DNA of 64,000 bases from JACXTP01 sp963827905 (GTDB taxonomy: Archaea > Thermoplasmatota > Thermoplasmata > Methanomassiliicoccales > UBA472), in the NCBI GenBank assembly GCA_963827905.1, contig CAWHCB010000008.1, positions 62,001 through 126,000 on the forward strand, read 5' to 3'. Position numbers and translations under genes: made by a program. The notes under the pieces are model-generated. The model was not told the DNA's origin. It saw only the letters and a list, made by a program, of their open reading frames with translations, and made no database searches. This document shows positions 37,578 to 47,682 of the stretch, piece after piece (within the stretch, counting starts at the first letter, position 1; each line of letters begins with the position of its first letter).

Positions 37578-38652
37578 ATGCAGTATGTCTCTGGGCTCAT
37601 CCTCACCGAGGCCGGTTTCCGTCCTGGCCACATCGGCTTCGAGGATGGGATGGTCAAGGTGGTGGGGGATGGCCCTCGGGATGATTCCCTTGTTTCCGGA
37701 TACATCCTCCCCACCTTCGTCAACGCTCATACCCATCTCGCCGATTTCCGCGTCCCGGTTGACCTGTCACTGGACCTGGAGCAGGTGGTGGCGCCACCTC
37801 ATGGATTGAAGCACAGGTACCTGTCCCAGGCGCCTCCTGAGGAGATCGCGCGTTCCTTCAATCTTCTATCGAGGAAGATGATCAAGAACGGCATCTCGAG
37901 GTTCATTGACTTCCGAGAGGGCGGTCTGGAGGGGGCAAAGCTCCTGGCAGGGGTGAAGAGGGGCGGGGCCACCCCGTCCATCATGGGCCGACCCGAAAGC
38001 CCATGTCTTCGACAGGGAAGAGGTAGAGGGCATCCTTCAGGTGGCGGACGGCATCGGAGTTTCCTCGATGATGGACTGGCCCTATGAGGAGCTAAGGGCT
38101 GTGGCGGAACTCACGCGCTCCCGAGGGAAGAGGTTCGCCTTGCATTGCTCGGAGAGGGTTCGGGAGGACATCGACCTGGTGCTTGACCTAAAGCCCTCCT
38201 TTTTGGTCCACATGGTGGAGGCGACCAGTGGGGACCTGGAGCTGTGCAAGGGAGCGAATGTGCCCATAGTGGTCTGCCCCCGATCGAACATGTTCTTCGG
38301 AAAGGTGCCGCCCTTGGCGAAAATGGTACGGTGCGGCGTCGACCTGGCCCTGGGGACTGATAACGCCATGACCGCCCTACCCGACATGGTCACGGAGATG
38401 GAGTTCGCTGGAAGGGTGCTCCGCAGCCAAGGCGTGCAGCGGATGGAACCGGTGCTGGACATGGCATTCCGCGGAGGAAGGTTAATTTTAAATGAGATGC
38501 ATAATATAGGCATGACGCCTGGGTCACCATGCGATTTCATGGTGGTCAGGTCCAAGCAGGGGGACCCGGTGACCGACCTCGTGCTCCGTTCCGGCGAGCG
38601 CGACGTCAGGCTGGTCTGCGTGGGAAAGAACACCTGGAGAGGATGGCGATGA
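37578..38652 (+). CDS. Amidohydrolase-family metal enzyme (one frameshift)
   Basis: About 357 residues. Zinc-site motifs of the cytosine deaminase/chlorohydrolase group are NAHTHLAD near residue 50, ALHCSERVRED, HMVEATSGDLEL and LGTDNAMTALPD, with a C-terminal beta part (GSPCDFMVV). The frame changes at a CCC run near 37992, joining SIMGRP to KAHVFDREEVEGI. Likely a deaminase or hydrolase of a cyclic amide; the substrate is unknown. It heads an operon with usp, CBS and glyS. Confidence 0.85.
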
Positions 38653-39095
38653 ACTCCTTCAAAAAGATACTGATCCCGACCGATGGGAGCGAATATACCA
38701 AGACCGCAATAGCGAAAGGACTGGCCTTGGCGAAGTCCATGGATGCTGAGGTCACGGCCATGTATGTGGTGGACCAGACCTCGTTCATCAACTTCCCCAT
38801 GGACTCGACCATCGTCTCCGTCTATTCCTTGTTGGAGAAGGAAGGAAAGGAGGCGGTGGACTATATCGTTGCAGAGGGGCAGAAGATAGGTGTCAAGGTC
38901 ATACCGGTGATCGAGGAGGGCGCTCCGGCCCGTAAGATCACCGAGGCCTCGAAGAACTTCGACCTCATCGTTATGGGGACGCTCGGGCGTACCGGTGTCT
39001 CCAAGATACTGTTGGGCAGCGTGGCCGAGAAGGTGGTGCGTTACGCTCAATGTCCTGTGATGGTCATCCGGACCGATATGGAGGGAGAGCTTTGA
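38649..39095 (+). CDS. Universal stress protein
   Basis: 148 residues: ILIPTDGSEYTKTAIAKG, EEGAPARKITEAS and the ATP loop MGTLGRTGVSKILLGSVAEKV. The ATG at 38649 overlaps the amidohydrolase stop (ATGA), which decides it over an ATG six bases earlier that would sit too near the GGAGAGG site. The next CBS gene starts at a TTG overlapping its stop. Confidence 0.92.
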   Translation: MNSFKKILIPTDGSEYTKTAIAKGLALAKSMDAEVTAMYVVDQTSFINFPMDSTIVSVYSLLEKEGKEAVDYIVAEGQKIGVKVIPVIEEGAPARKITEASKNFDLIVMGTLGRTGVSKILLGSVAEKVVRYAQCPVMVIRTDMEGEL

Positions 39096-39943
39096 CCACC
39101 ATCGAAGATGTGATGACGTCCAACCCGATAGTCGTGCAGGTCCCGGGAAGCCGCATCGATGTGCTCAAGACCATGGTCAAGAACAACCTCACGGGCCTAC
39201 CGGTGGTGCGACGCAACGACGGCACCCTGGCCGGGCTGATCACGAGGCAGGACATATTCGCCAAACCGGACGAGGACCAGGCCGCCATGATCATGAAGCG
39301 AGACCCTGTGACCATAGGGCCCAAGGACTCTGTGGAACATGCGGCTCAGATCTTCAGGGACGCTCGCGTCCGCCATCTACCGGTGGTCGACAATCAGAAG
39401 CTGGTGGGCATCGTTACCCCGACCGACCTTCTGGCCGTGGTTGAGAAGAGGGGCATCGATAGCCCCATCGAGAAGATCATCCGCTCCGCCTGCGTCCCCA
39501 TCTATCAGGAGGCGACGTTGGCGGTGGCCTCGGTTACCCTGAAGGTGAGCAAGTCCACGGCATTACCGGTCCTGGACGAGGCCGGTCGATTGGTCGGTAT
39601 CATCTCAGACCGAGACATCTTCAACAGATCCTACGTGGATGGCAATGTGCCCTTGACCGATCTAGGTCTCAAGGATGACGCGGATGATGTCTCCATCGAG
39701 GGGCTCAAGAATGTCATGAAGCTTTGGTACGAGCTCTCCAAGGTGGAGCTGCCAGGCATGCCGGTCAAGGACATCATGGTCCGGGACCCGGTGACGGTGT
39801 TCAAGAAGACCTCCATCTCCGAGGCCGCTCGCATCATGCGCAAGAATGATTTCGGCCAGCTGCCGGTCCGCGACACCAAGGACACGCTGCAGGCGATGAT
39901 CTACGACCACGACGTCATCTCCATACTCGCCGAGAAGGAGTGA
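39092..39943 (+). CDS. Four-CBS-domain protein
   Basis: 283 residues built of four CBS motifs in two Bateman pairs: VMTSNPIVVQ with LPVVRRNDG, MKRDPVTIGP with HLPVVDNQK, IIRSACVPIY with ALPVLDEAG, and IMVRDPVTVF with QLPVRDTKD. CBS pairs bind adenine nucleotides and sense energy state. The start is TTG at 39092, read as TTGA with the previous stop and seven bases after GGAGGGAG. It lies 7 bases before glyS. Confidence 0.9.
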   Translation: MTTIEDVMTSNPIVVQVPGSRIDVLKTMVKNNLTGLPVVRRNDGTLAGLITRQDIFAKPDEDQAAMIMKRDPVTIGPKDSVEHAAQIFRDARVRHLPVVDNQKLVGIVTPTDLLAVVEKRGIDSPIEKIIRSACVPIYQEATLAVASVTLKVSKSTALPVLDEAGRLVGIISDRDIFNRSYVDGNVPLTDLGLKDDADDVSIEGLKNVMKLWYELSKVELPGMPVKDIMVRDPVTVFKKTSISEAARIMRKNDFGQLPVRDTKDTLQAMIYDHDVISILAEKE

Positions 39944-39950
39944 AGCCCCC

Positions 39951-41649
39951 ATGGCCCAGTTCAACTCTGGGGACGTCCTGTCCCTATGCAAGAGGAGAGG
40001 TTTCCTCTACCCCAGCTATGAGATCTACGGGGGCCTGGCAGGTTTCTACGACTATGGTCCGCTGGGGGTGACGATGAAGCAGAACATCATCGACCTCTGG
40101 CGGTCGATCTATGTCCTCGAGGAGGGCTTCATCGAGATAGACTCCGACATCGTCGGTCCGGAGATGGTCTTCAAGGCTTCTGGACACGCAGAGAACTTCC
40201 AGGACCTGATGGTCACCTGCAAACTATGCGGCGAGGGCTTCCGCGCCGACCACCTGGCCCAGGACTTCCACCCCAACCCCGGCGCCTTGTCCAAGGCTGA
40301 ACTGCAGGCATTGATCCAATCGGAGAACATCACGTGCCCCTTGTGCAAGGGGGACCTCTCGGACATCGAGGAGTTCAACCTGATGTTCAAGACGAAGATC
40401 GGTCCAGGCAGTGGCCGCATCGGCTATCTTCGTCCTGAGACCGCCCAGGGCATCTTCGTCAACTATCCCAATCTCTATCGCTACGCTCGGGAGCAGCTCC
40501 CGTTCGGCGTCATTCAGGTAGGCAGGGCCTACCGCAACGAGATCTCACCGCGCCAGGGGGTCATCCGCCTCCGCGAGTTCAACCAGATGGAGGCTGAGCT
40601 GTTCGTGGACCCCGCCGACAAGAGCTGGAAGCGCTTCGCGGCGGTCAGGGACGAGAAGGTCAGACTGGTCCCGAACAGCGACGAGCAGGAGATCGAGACC
40701 ACCTTCGGGGAGGCGGTGGAAAAGGGCATCATCGCCCATGAGACCATCGCCTATTTCCTCTGGGTCACGCAGCGTTTCCTGCGCCGGGCCGGGGTGGACC
40801 CGAGGCGCATGAGGTTCCGCCAGCATCTGAAGACCGAGATGGCTCATTATGCGGCGGACTGCTGGGACGCCGAGGCTCTTCTGAGCTTCGGATGGACCGA
40901 GATCGTCGGGGTGGCCGACCGCGGCTGCTGGGACCTGTCCCGCCACACCCAATATTCCGGGGCGGAGCTGATGGCCTTCAAGCGCTTCGACGAGCCGAAG
41001 GAGGTGGAGCGGGACGCCTTCAAACCGAAATACGGTCTGCTCGGCCCCGAGTTCAAGGCCAAGTCCGCCAAGGTCGGCAAGGCGCTGGAGGGGATGGACG
41101 TCTCCAGCCTGAAGGATGGCAAGGTGGAAGTGGATGTGGACGGAGAACGCTTCGTGCTCACGGACAAGTACTTCGATGTTGTGAGGATAAAAGAGAAGGT
41201 CAACGGAATCAAGGTCGTCCCTCATGTTATTGAGCCGTCCCATGGGCTGGACCGCATCCTCTACACCTGCCTGGAGCACGCCTATTCCGCAGATGGCGAG
41301 TACACCCGGCTAGGCCTGAGCCATGAGGCGGCCCCGATAAAGGTCGGTGTGTTCCCTCTTATGGCCAGGGACGACCTGGACAAGAAGGCGATGGATCTGG
41401 ACCGAAAACTGAGGGAGGGCGGCATCGTCACCTATTACGACGAGTCGGGCTCCATTGGACGCAGGTACGCCCGCATGGATGAGGTGGGCACCCCCTACTG
41501 CATCACTGTGGACTATGAGGTGTTCGAGAACGGCACGGTCACTGTGCGTGAGCGCGATTCCAGCCGTCAGGTCCGCCTTCCGTTCGAGAAGACCGTGGGA
41601 CGCGGTGAAGGCCTTGCTCGACGGAAAGTCGTTCGATGGCATCGCATGA
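39951..41649 (+). CDS. glyS: Glycyl-tRNA synthetase (one frameshift at C-terminus)
   Basis: Archaeal/eukaryal-type class II dimeric enzyme of about 565 residues. N-terminal SLCKRRGFLYPSYEIYGG, zinc-like cysteines in CKLCGEGF and CPLCKGD, motif 2 in RNEISPRQGVIRLREFNQMEAE, motif 3 SHGLDRI, and the anticodon-binding domain (PIKVGVFPLM). A shift at a GGG near 41597 gives DAVKALLDGKSFDGIA and a stop at 41649; the uncorrected frame ends in an unrelated basic tail at 41663. tRNA-Gly is at 47161. Confidence 0.95.
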
Positions 41650-41689
41650 AAACCTTTAGGTAGGGGCGGGGCATCACCCACCCGTAAAG

Positions 41690-41702
41690 TGGATATATAA
41701 AA
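41690..41702 (+). promoter_or_regulatory. TATA box of the CBS-HPF gene
   Basis: GATATATAAAATC lies about 50 bases before the ATG at 41747, giving a leader of about 25 bases that contains GAGGTG seven bases before the start. Confidence 0.55.
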
Positions 41703-41746
41703 TCCCTTTCAAGATCACAATCCAGTAAGTACAATGAGGTGTTGGA

Positions 41747-42940
41747 ATGGTTGGAGATAACATAGAGGCGTTGAAGAGGAAAGAGATCCTGAGGTCCGAG
41801 ATCGACGCCAACAAGCTCGAGGACCTGATGACCACCAAGTTCGCCACCATCGATCCGGAGATGGCGCTCTCCGACGTGGTCGCGAAGATGAAGAAGGAGA
41901 AGCTGCACGAGATCCCTGTCGTCGATGGCAAGAAGCTGTCTAGGCGTGGTGAGCTTCAGCACCCTGATCCGGAAGAAGAGCGTGGTCATGGGTCAGAAGG
42001 CAAAGCATGTCATGGAGATCCCGCCCAAGGTGAAGGCATCGACGCCAGTCACCGAGGTGGCCGAGATGTTCATCTCCACCAGCTACCGAAACCTGCCCAT
42101 CACCAAGGGCTCGCAGCATCATCGGCGTCGATCTCCCGAAAGGATGTCGTCAAGCTGATCCTGAACATCAAGGAGATCCGCAACATCACGGTGAAGGACA
42201 TCATGTCCACTCGAGATCAAGGCGGTCCAGGAGAAGTCCAAGATCAAGGATGCCATGGAGCTGATGAGCAAGCTGGACATCGGACCATACCCGTGGTCGA
42301 CAAGACTTCACGCTAACTGGTATCATCGGCATCCGCGACATCATCGACTATTCCTGGGGCGGTTCGGGCACCAAGAGCATCAAGAAGGGAGCATACGCGC
42401 CAGAGAACAACCCGGTGGAGATCACCGTTTCCTCCTTGATGCATGACTCGCCCATGACCATCGGTCCTGAGCGACACCTTGGGCGATGCGGTCAAACTGA
42501 TGGTGAAGAAGAACATCTCCACGCTACCTGTGGTGGAGAAGGACGTGCTCAAGGGAGTCATCACCAAGTACGATGTGCTGGAGATGATCGCCTCTGTGCG
42601 CATCCGCGACATGGTCTACATGCAGATCTCCGGACTGGAGGAGGAGGACCGCCTCTCCCTCGACGTCATGGAAAGGGAGATCCAGAACGGCCTGCAGAAG
42701 GTGGCCAAGATCACACGGCCCCTCATGTTCTCCATGCACGTTCACAAGTACAACAACGAGGGCAACACTGCCAAGTACTCGTTGAACGCCCGCCTGCACA
42801 CCGAATACTCCACCTACACCGCCACCGCGGTGGACTGGAACCTGATGAAGGCGACCGTCGACCTCATGGACAAGCTTGAGAAGGACGTCACCGAGACGAA
42901 GAAGGTCAGGGTGGAGAAGAAGCGCCGCGGCTCCAAGTGA
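41747..42940 (+). CDS. CBS-domain protein with C-terminal HPF-like domain (several frameshifts)
   Basis: Rebuilt length about 397 residues. CBS units: LMTTKFATIDPEMALSD with IPVVDGKKL; VMEIPPKVKASTPVTEV with NLPITKG; VKDIMST with IKDAMELMSKLDIG; and LMHDSPMTIGP with ISTLPVVEKDVLKG. The last 90 residues (RPLMFSMHVHKYNN, AKYSLNARLHTEYS, DWNLMKATVDLMDKLEKDV) match the fold pattern of hibernation-promoting factor HPF/YfiA. Such CBS-HPF proteins are reported archaeal ribosome hibernation factors. About five or six shifts lie between 41940 and 42480. Own promoter with SD. Confidence 0.75.
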
Positions 42941-42948
42941 GACAATCA

Positions 42949-43007
42949 ACCCTTTCCCAGGGGGAAACGGTACCGCACCGTACCCTCTGGCCCAATCACT
43001 TTTTTTT
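42949..43007 (+). terminator. Terminator after the CBS-HPF gene
   Basis: TTTCCC-AGG-GGGAAA forms one hairpin, GGTAC-CGCACC-GTACC a second, and a run of eight T follows at 43000-43007. It lies between convergent genes. Confidence 0.55.
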
Positions 43008-43060
43008 ATAATCGGTTCTCTGCCGTGCGGTCCATTTGATCATGGTCGATGAGGTTCAGT

Positions 43061-43700
43061 TCAGAATGAAATGGTGACACCTTTGGGCAGTCCGTATGGG
43101 GCCTTGAACTTAGATGGGTAGGACCGACCAAGAGCCTCGACGAATTGGGACCGGTCCTCCATCTGGTATTGGTGACTGCCCCTCGAAGTTCCAAAGGTTA
43201 CATCGTAATAGCTCGGGTCCTCCTCCCCGCCCACGCTGTATCTTACCACCACTTCGAACAGGTCGTTGTTGTTTATCTCAAAATTGCCAGGCGTCTCCTT
43301 GAGGATGGTCGTGGGATCCATGGACCGGTACCTGTCGGCGTAACCAGAGGACCAGGCCGCCATCTGTCCAGAGACCTGGCCCCAATAGCCTTTGCCTTGG
43401 GCCTTCGCCTGATTGCGCGCATCGGTGACGGCCTGGTTCATGACCTGCTTGGTGATCTGTGCCATGATGAGGCGTCTCTCTGTGATGACCGCAGCGAAGC
43501 TGTCCCTCCTCCCTAAAGATCTTGGCTGCCACATCGGTATGGCGACCAGGACGCGCTCTCCCACTGCCCTGGGGCACGATCGGTTGAGCTATGACGGTTG
43601 GAGAGGTGGGGATCGTAGGATTTTGGACCTGAGCGCCGCAGCGGCCGCAGAACCGTGCCACGCCATCCAAGCTCGACCCACATTTGTTGCAGAAGGGCAT
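43061..43700 (-). CDS. Zinc-ribbon protein with C-terminal soluble domain (one frameshift)
   Basis: About 212 residues. The N-terminus MPFCNKCGSSL...FCGRCGAQV is a short CxxC-CxxC zinc ribbon, followed by a proline-rich linker (PTIPTSPTVIAQPIVPQ) and, after a shift near 43557, a domain starting VLVAIPMWQ with RDSFAAVITERRLIMAQI, seen in archaeal zinc-ribbon proteins of unknown function. No membrane helix is seen. It is divergent from valS. Confidence 0.65.
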
Positions 43701-43856
43701 GATAACCGAGTCCGAAGCGAATGGTCAGTTCATATCCGTTGCCCAATGGTTATCATCGACCGAGAACCAGGGAACGATGGTAATGCACCTATGAACGACC
43801 AGATGTGGCGAGCGTCAGCAACCTTTTTTTAACCGCAAACTATCCCTCGCCACGTT

Positions 43857-46478
43857 ATGTCGCAGTACGAGGCGGTCACCAGCGAACGCAAATGGCAGCA
43901 GATGTGGAAGGAGAGGGGCATTTACCACTTCGACTTCGACTCTGACAAGCCGGTCTATTCGATCGACAACCCGCCCCGCTACACCTCTGGAGCATTGCAT
44001 CTCGGTCATGCCACTGGATACTCTCTCATCGATTTCGCTGCCCGCTACCACAGAATGCGCGGCTTCAACGTCATGTTCCCCCTTTGCTTCGATGTGAACG
44101 GGACCCCGGTCGAGGTCAAGGTGGAGAAGAAACACAATATCAACAAGCTCACCGTTCCCCGCCAGGAATACATCAAGTTGTGCCAGGAGTTCGCCAACTC
44201 GTTCATTCAGGAGATGACGCGCCAGTTCGAGATCCTAGGCGAGTCCATGGACCCGACGGTCTATTACCAGACCGACGCCCCCTATTACCGTCGCATAACC
44301 CAGATCTCCTTCCTTAAGATGTTGAAGAAGGGGTTGGCCTACAAAGGCACCTACCCGGTGAACTGGTGCCCCCGTTGCATCACCGCCCTGGCCGACGCCG
44401 AGGTGGAGCATGAATCCAACATCACGAAGCTGAACTACCTCAAGTTCGAGTTGAAGGGGTCCTCTGAGCACATCCTCATTGCCACCACCAGGCCAGAACT
44501 GCTTTGCACCTGCCAGCTCATCGCTGTCCATCCTGAGGACGCCAAGTACAAGCACCTGATAGGGAAGACGGTTTTGGTGCCCATCTTCGGTAAGGAGGTA
44601 AAGATCATCGCCGACGACAAGGTGGACCCGACCTTCGGCACTGGTATAGTGATGATCTGCACCATCGGCGACAAGACCGACCTGGAATGGGTCATGAAGT
44701 ACAACCTGCCCTTGGAGAAGGGGATCGACGAACAAGGCCGTATGACCGAGCTGGCGAGGAAGTACGCTGGAATGGCCATCAAGGAGGCTCGGGCCGCCGT
44801 GATCGAGGACCTGAGGAAGGAAGGCATCCTCACCAAGCAAGAGGACCAACCTCAGAACTTGGGCATCTGCTGGAGGTGTCACACCACCATCGAGTTCCTG
44901 CAGGTGGAGCAGTGGTTCATCCGCACCATGGACTTCAAGCAGGAGGTCCTGAAGCTGGCGGACGAGATCAACTGGTTCCCAGAGTTCATGAAGGTACGCT
45001 TGCAGGACTGGGTCAATTCGTTGCAATGGGATTGGGTCGTTTCCCGGCAGCGTTACTTTGCCACACCCATCCCGGTATGGGAGTGCGAGTCATGCAAGCA
45101 TGTGGTGCCAGCCCGGGAGGAGGATTGCTATATCGATCCCACCATCTCTGAGCCCCCTCTACCGCAATGTCCGAAGTGCAATGGAAAATTATTGCCCTGC
45201 CAGGATGTATTCGATACCTGGATGGACTCGTCGGTGTCACCACTGTACTGCACGTTCTGGGAGCGGGACCCGGAGAGATTCAAGAAGCTCTACCCTATGA
45301 GCATGAGGCCGCAGTCCCACGACATCATCCGCACCTGGGCCTTCTACACCATGCTTAGGGAGCATCTCATCACTGGGGTGAAGCCATGGAACGACATCAT
45401 GATCCACGGCTTCATCATGGCCCCGGACGGGACGCCGATGCATACCTCCCTTGGCAACGTCATCGACCCGATGCCCATCCTGGAGAGCTATGGGGCGGAC
45501 GCAGTGCGCTACTATGCCTGCACGTGCGCCTTGGGCGAGGACAACGCCTTCAGGGAGAAGGACGTGGTCCATGGCAAGAAGCTATGCACCAAGATGTGGA
45601 ACCTGGGCAAGTTCGTGGAATCGGTGGTAAAAACAAGGCCGACCCAGGTCGGACTCCATGTAACCGACCGTTGGATCCTCAGTCGTTTCTCGCGGACCGT
45701 TCAGAACGCCACCACCTTCATGGAGAACTATCAGTTCGACCGGGCGATGAAAGAGGTGGAATCTTTCGCCTGGCATGAGTTCGCCGACCATTATGTGGAG
45801 ATGGTGAAGCATCGGGTGCGCGACCCCCAGGACGAGGGCGTCAGGTACACCCTTTTCACGGTATATCTTGGCATAATCAAGATGATGGCACCGATGCTGC
45901 CCCACGTCACAGAGGATGCCTACCAGAGCGGCTTCGTCGGAATGGATGGCTCTGTCAGCATACATATAAGCAAATGGCCGGAGGCAGACGCCCCCGACCC
46001 AGACAGCGAGATGAAGGGCGAAATGGTCAAGGATGTGATCTCCGCCCTGCGCTCCTGGAAATCGGACAGGAAGATGGCGCTGAACGCCGAGATGAGCTCA
46101 GTGGAGCTCATCGGGAACAGGGCCATGACACTGAACGGTTGTGAGAGGGACATAGCCGAGACGGTGAAGGCGAAGACCCTGAGCCTGGAGACCGCCGGTC
46201 AGCTAGAGGAGCGCATCGTGGCCGTCAAGCCGGTCCTCTCCAAGATAGGGCCGTTGTACAAGGCCAACGGCAAAGAGCTGGTGGAGCGAATAAAGGCCAT
46301 GGAGCCGGAGAGCTTTGGGAAGGCGGTCGTGGAAGGAAACGCCATCATCGTGCTCGCCGACGGGACGGAGGTCCCGGTGGGACAGGACATCGTCGAGATA
46401 CAGAGATCAATGGCATTGCATGGCAAGATGGTCGAGACGGTGCAGGTCGGCGATATCCTCATCGTGATAGAACCGTGA
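43857..46478 (+). CDS. valS: Valyl-tRNA synthetase with altered KMSKS loop
   Basis: 873 residues, class I. HIGH motif in SGALHLGHATGYS near residue 45, CP1 editing domain with VEKKHNINKL and TTRPELLCTCQLIAVHPED, zinc-type cysteines in CPKCNGKLLPC, and the tRNA-binding C-terminus. The usual KMSKS loop reads PMHTSLGNVIDP, lacking both lysines. The frame is intact, so this is unlikely to be an indel. TTTTTTTAACC about 25 bases before the ATG implies a leaderless mRNA. A terminator follows. Confidence 0.93.
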   Translation: MSQYEAVTSERKWQQMWKERGIYHFDFDSDKPVYSIDNPPRYTSGALHLGHATGYSLIDFAARYHRMRGFNVMFPLCFDVNGTPVEVKVEKKHNINKLTVPRQEYIKLCQEFANSFIQEMTRQFEILGESMDPTVYYQTDAPYYRRITQISFLKMLKKGLAYKGTYPVNWCPRCITALADAEVEHESNITKLNYLKFELKGSSEHILIATTRPELLCTCQLIAVHPEDAKYKHLIGKTVLVPIFGKEVKIIADDKVDPTFGTGIVMICTIGDKTDLEWVMKYNLPLEKGIDEQGRMTELARKYAGMAIKEARAAVIEDLRKEGILTKQEDQPQNLGICWRCHTTIEFLQVEQWFIRTMDFKQEVLKLADEINWFPEFMKVRLQDWVNSLQWDWVVSRQRYFATPIPVWECESCKHVVPAREEDCYIDPTISEPPLPQCPKCNGKLLPCQDVFDTWMDSSVSPLYCTFWERDPERFKKLYPMSMRPQSHDIIRTWAFYTMLREHLITGVKPWNDIMIHGFIMAPDGTPMHTSLGNVIDPMPILESYGADAVRYYACTCALGEDNAFREKDVVHGKKLCTKMWNLGKFVESVVKTRPTQVGLHVTDRWILSRFSRTVQNATTFMENYQFDRAMKEVESFAWHEFADHYVEMVKHRVRDPQDEGVRYTLFTVYLGIIKMMAPMLPHVTEDAYQSGFVGMDGSVSIHISKWPEADAPDPDSEMKGEMVKDVISALRSWKSDRKMALNAEMSSVELIGNRAMTLNGCERDIAETVKAKTLSLETAGQLEERIVAVKPVLSKIGPLYKANGKELVERIKAMEPESFGKAVVEGNAIIVLADGTEVPVGQDIVEIQRSMALHGKMVETVQVGDILIVIEP

Positions 46479-46495
46479 GGTCGGCGCTAGAAAAT

Positions 46496-46514
46496 CACGA
46501 ATGTTCGTGTTTTT
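46496..46514 (+). terminator. Terminator after valS
   Basis: CACGAA-TG-TTCGTG is a perfect inverted repeat followed by five T, 18 bases after the valS stop. A further T-rich tract is at 46654-46671. Confidence 0.6.
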
Positions 46515-46668
46515 CGACACTAGGACGTGCAACCGTAATATCCTAGATGTATCGTAATCGGTATCGTCGAACGTAAAGGATGTCCGGACCCCCTATATCT
46601 CCGTTCCATCCCCCCTAAATCCCCCATTATCGCCGGACGATCAGCGTTCTGACACTTTTTTTATTTTT

Positions 46669-47040
46669 TCAACTGAACCTGGTGGCCACCTTCCAGATGG
46701 CCATGGAAATTATAAGGTAGACGATACCGGTGATCTCGACAAAGAGGAATAGGCCCCCTAGAAAGGCGAGGATAAGAGAGACCAAACCGAGGATCCCGCA
46801 GGTCCGATAGGCTCCGAAGAGGTGTTTGAGCGGGGTCACGATGGAGTCGTACACGAAATAGATGAACACTGCAAGGACTATCAGGAACGCATATTGGACA
46901 TAGGGAGATATGGTGTCTACAGCAAGGTCGAAGACCAGGGCGCCCGGGCTGAGACCGATGACGGTGAAGAGCCCGATGAGGAACATGGAGAGGACAGGTG
47001 TGAGCGACCTGTCCCTCCGATATCGGCGTCGACGAGGCAT
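46669..47040 (-). CDS. Small four-helix membrane protein
   Basis: 123 residues. A very basic start (MPRRRRYRRDR) is followed by about three or four hydrophobic helices (LSMFLIGLFTVIGL, YAFLIVLAVFIYFVY, GILGLVSLILAFLGG, LFLFVEITGIVYLIISM). By the positive-inside rule the N-terminus is cytosolic. No family is recognised. It stands alone between valS and tRNA-Gly. Confidence 0.6.
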   Translation of the reverse strand: MPRRRRYRRDRSLTPVLSMFLIGLFTVIGLSPGALVFDLAVDTISPYVQYAFLIVLAVFIYFVYDSIVTPLKHLFGAYRTCGILGLVSLILAFLGGLFLFVEITGIVYLIISMAIWKVATRFS

Positions 47041-47127
47041 CCCGGGAACGGTGATGTCTTATGCTTATTTGAAGTCCACGAAGTGGCTGTTGGCTAGATG
47101 TTGTCCGTCGCCAGCCACCAATAAGGT

Positions 47128-47138
47128 TTAAATGCATT
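47128..47138 (+). promoter_or_regulatory. TATA box of tRNA-Gly
   Basis: GGTTTAAATGC is centred about 28 bases before the first base of the tRNA gene. Confidence 0.55.
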
Positions 47139-47160
47139 CAGTTTATACCGAGGTTCACCT

Positions 47161-47233
47161 GCGGGCGTAGTGTAGCTGGTTATCACTTGAGCTTGCCAAG
47201 CTCATAACACGGGTTCAAATCCCGTCGCCCGCA
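47161..47233 (+). tRNA. tRNA-Gly (GCC)
   Basis: 73 bases. Acceptor GCGGGCG pairs with CGCCCGC, discriminator A, anticodon stem TGAGC/GCTCA with loop TTGCCAA giving anticodon GCC, and T arm ACGGG-TTCAAAT-CCCGT. CCA is not encoded (CC then T). No intron is present, unlike tRNA-Cys in this window. Confidence 0.95.
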
Positions 47234-47418
47234 CCTTTTCGGAATTTTCATTAATATATTTTTAATCATTAATTTTAATTAGATATTCATCCAGGTGAAA
47301 AGGATCGACCCCGTGGGATGGCAAACTTGGCTTAGGAGACATATTATGTCGTTGTAGCTACCAGTATGATTGAATAAGTTAATTAGTAGCCATCTCCAAG
47401 TAATGACAAGGTAGTTTG

Positions 47419-47682
47419 ATGGGTAAAAAATTCGTTATCGAACTAAATGGAGAACCTTCTGAAAAATTGGCCATGATCAAAGCCGCAGCTGCAAAAAAAT
47501 ATGTTAGTTTTGAAGGGGATGTCAATGAGGGTTATTTTTCAGGGGGAACTGCCATTGGTCTATTGATCAGAGGGACCTATTCCATCAAGGGTTCGATAAT
47601 CAAGATCAATGTTCTACAAAAACCGACGTCCTATACTTGGGAAGATGTGGAGCTCGAATTAAGGAAATTCATTGAATCCTAA
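47419..47682 (+). CDS. Small protein of unknown function
   Basis: 87 residues, soluble, mixed alpha-beta in appearance: KFVIELNGEPSEKLAMIKAAA then GGTAIGLLIRGTYSIKG and a C-terminal helix ELELRKFIES. Not recognised. ATG at 47419 preferred to a TTG three bases earlier. The gene and its flanks are visibly richer in A+T than the rest of the window, so recent acquisition is possible. Confidence 0.5.
   Translation: MGKKFVIELNGEPSEKLAMIKAAAAKKYVSFEGDVNEGYFSGGTAIGLLIRGTYSIKGSIIKINVLQKPTSYTWEDVELELRKFIES

Noticed and set aside
41747..42940. Programmed frameshifting or decay in the CBS-HPF gene
   Set aside because: Five or six shifts in one gene, each restoring conserved CBS sequence, match the indel pattern of the whole window better than biology.
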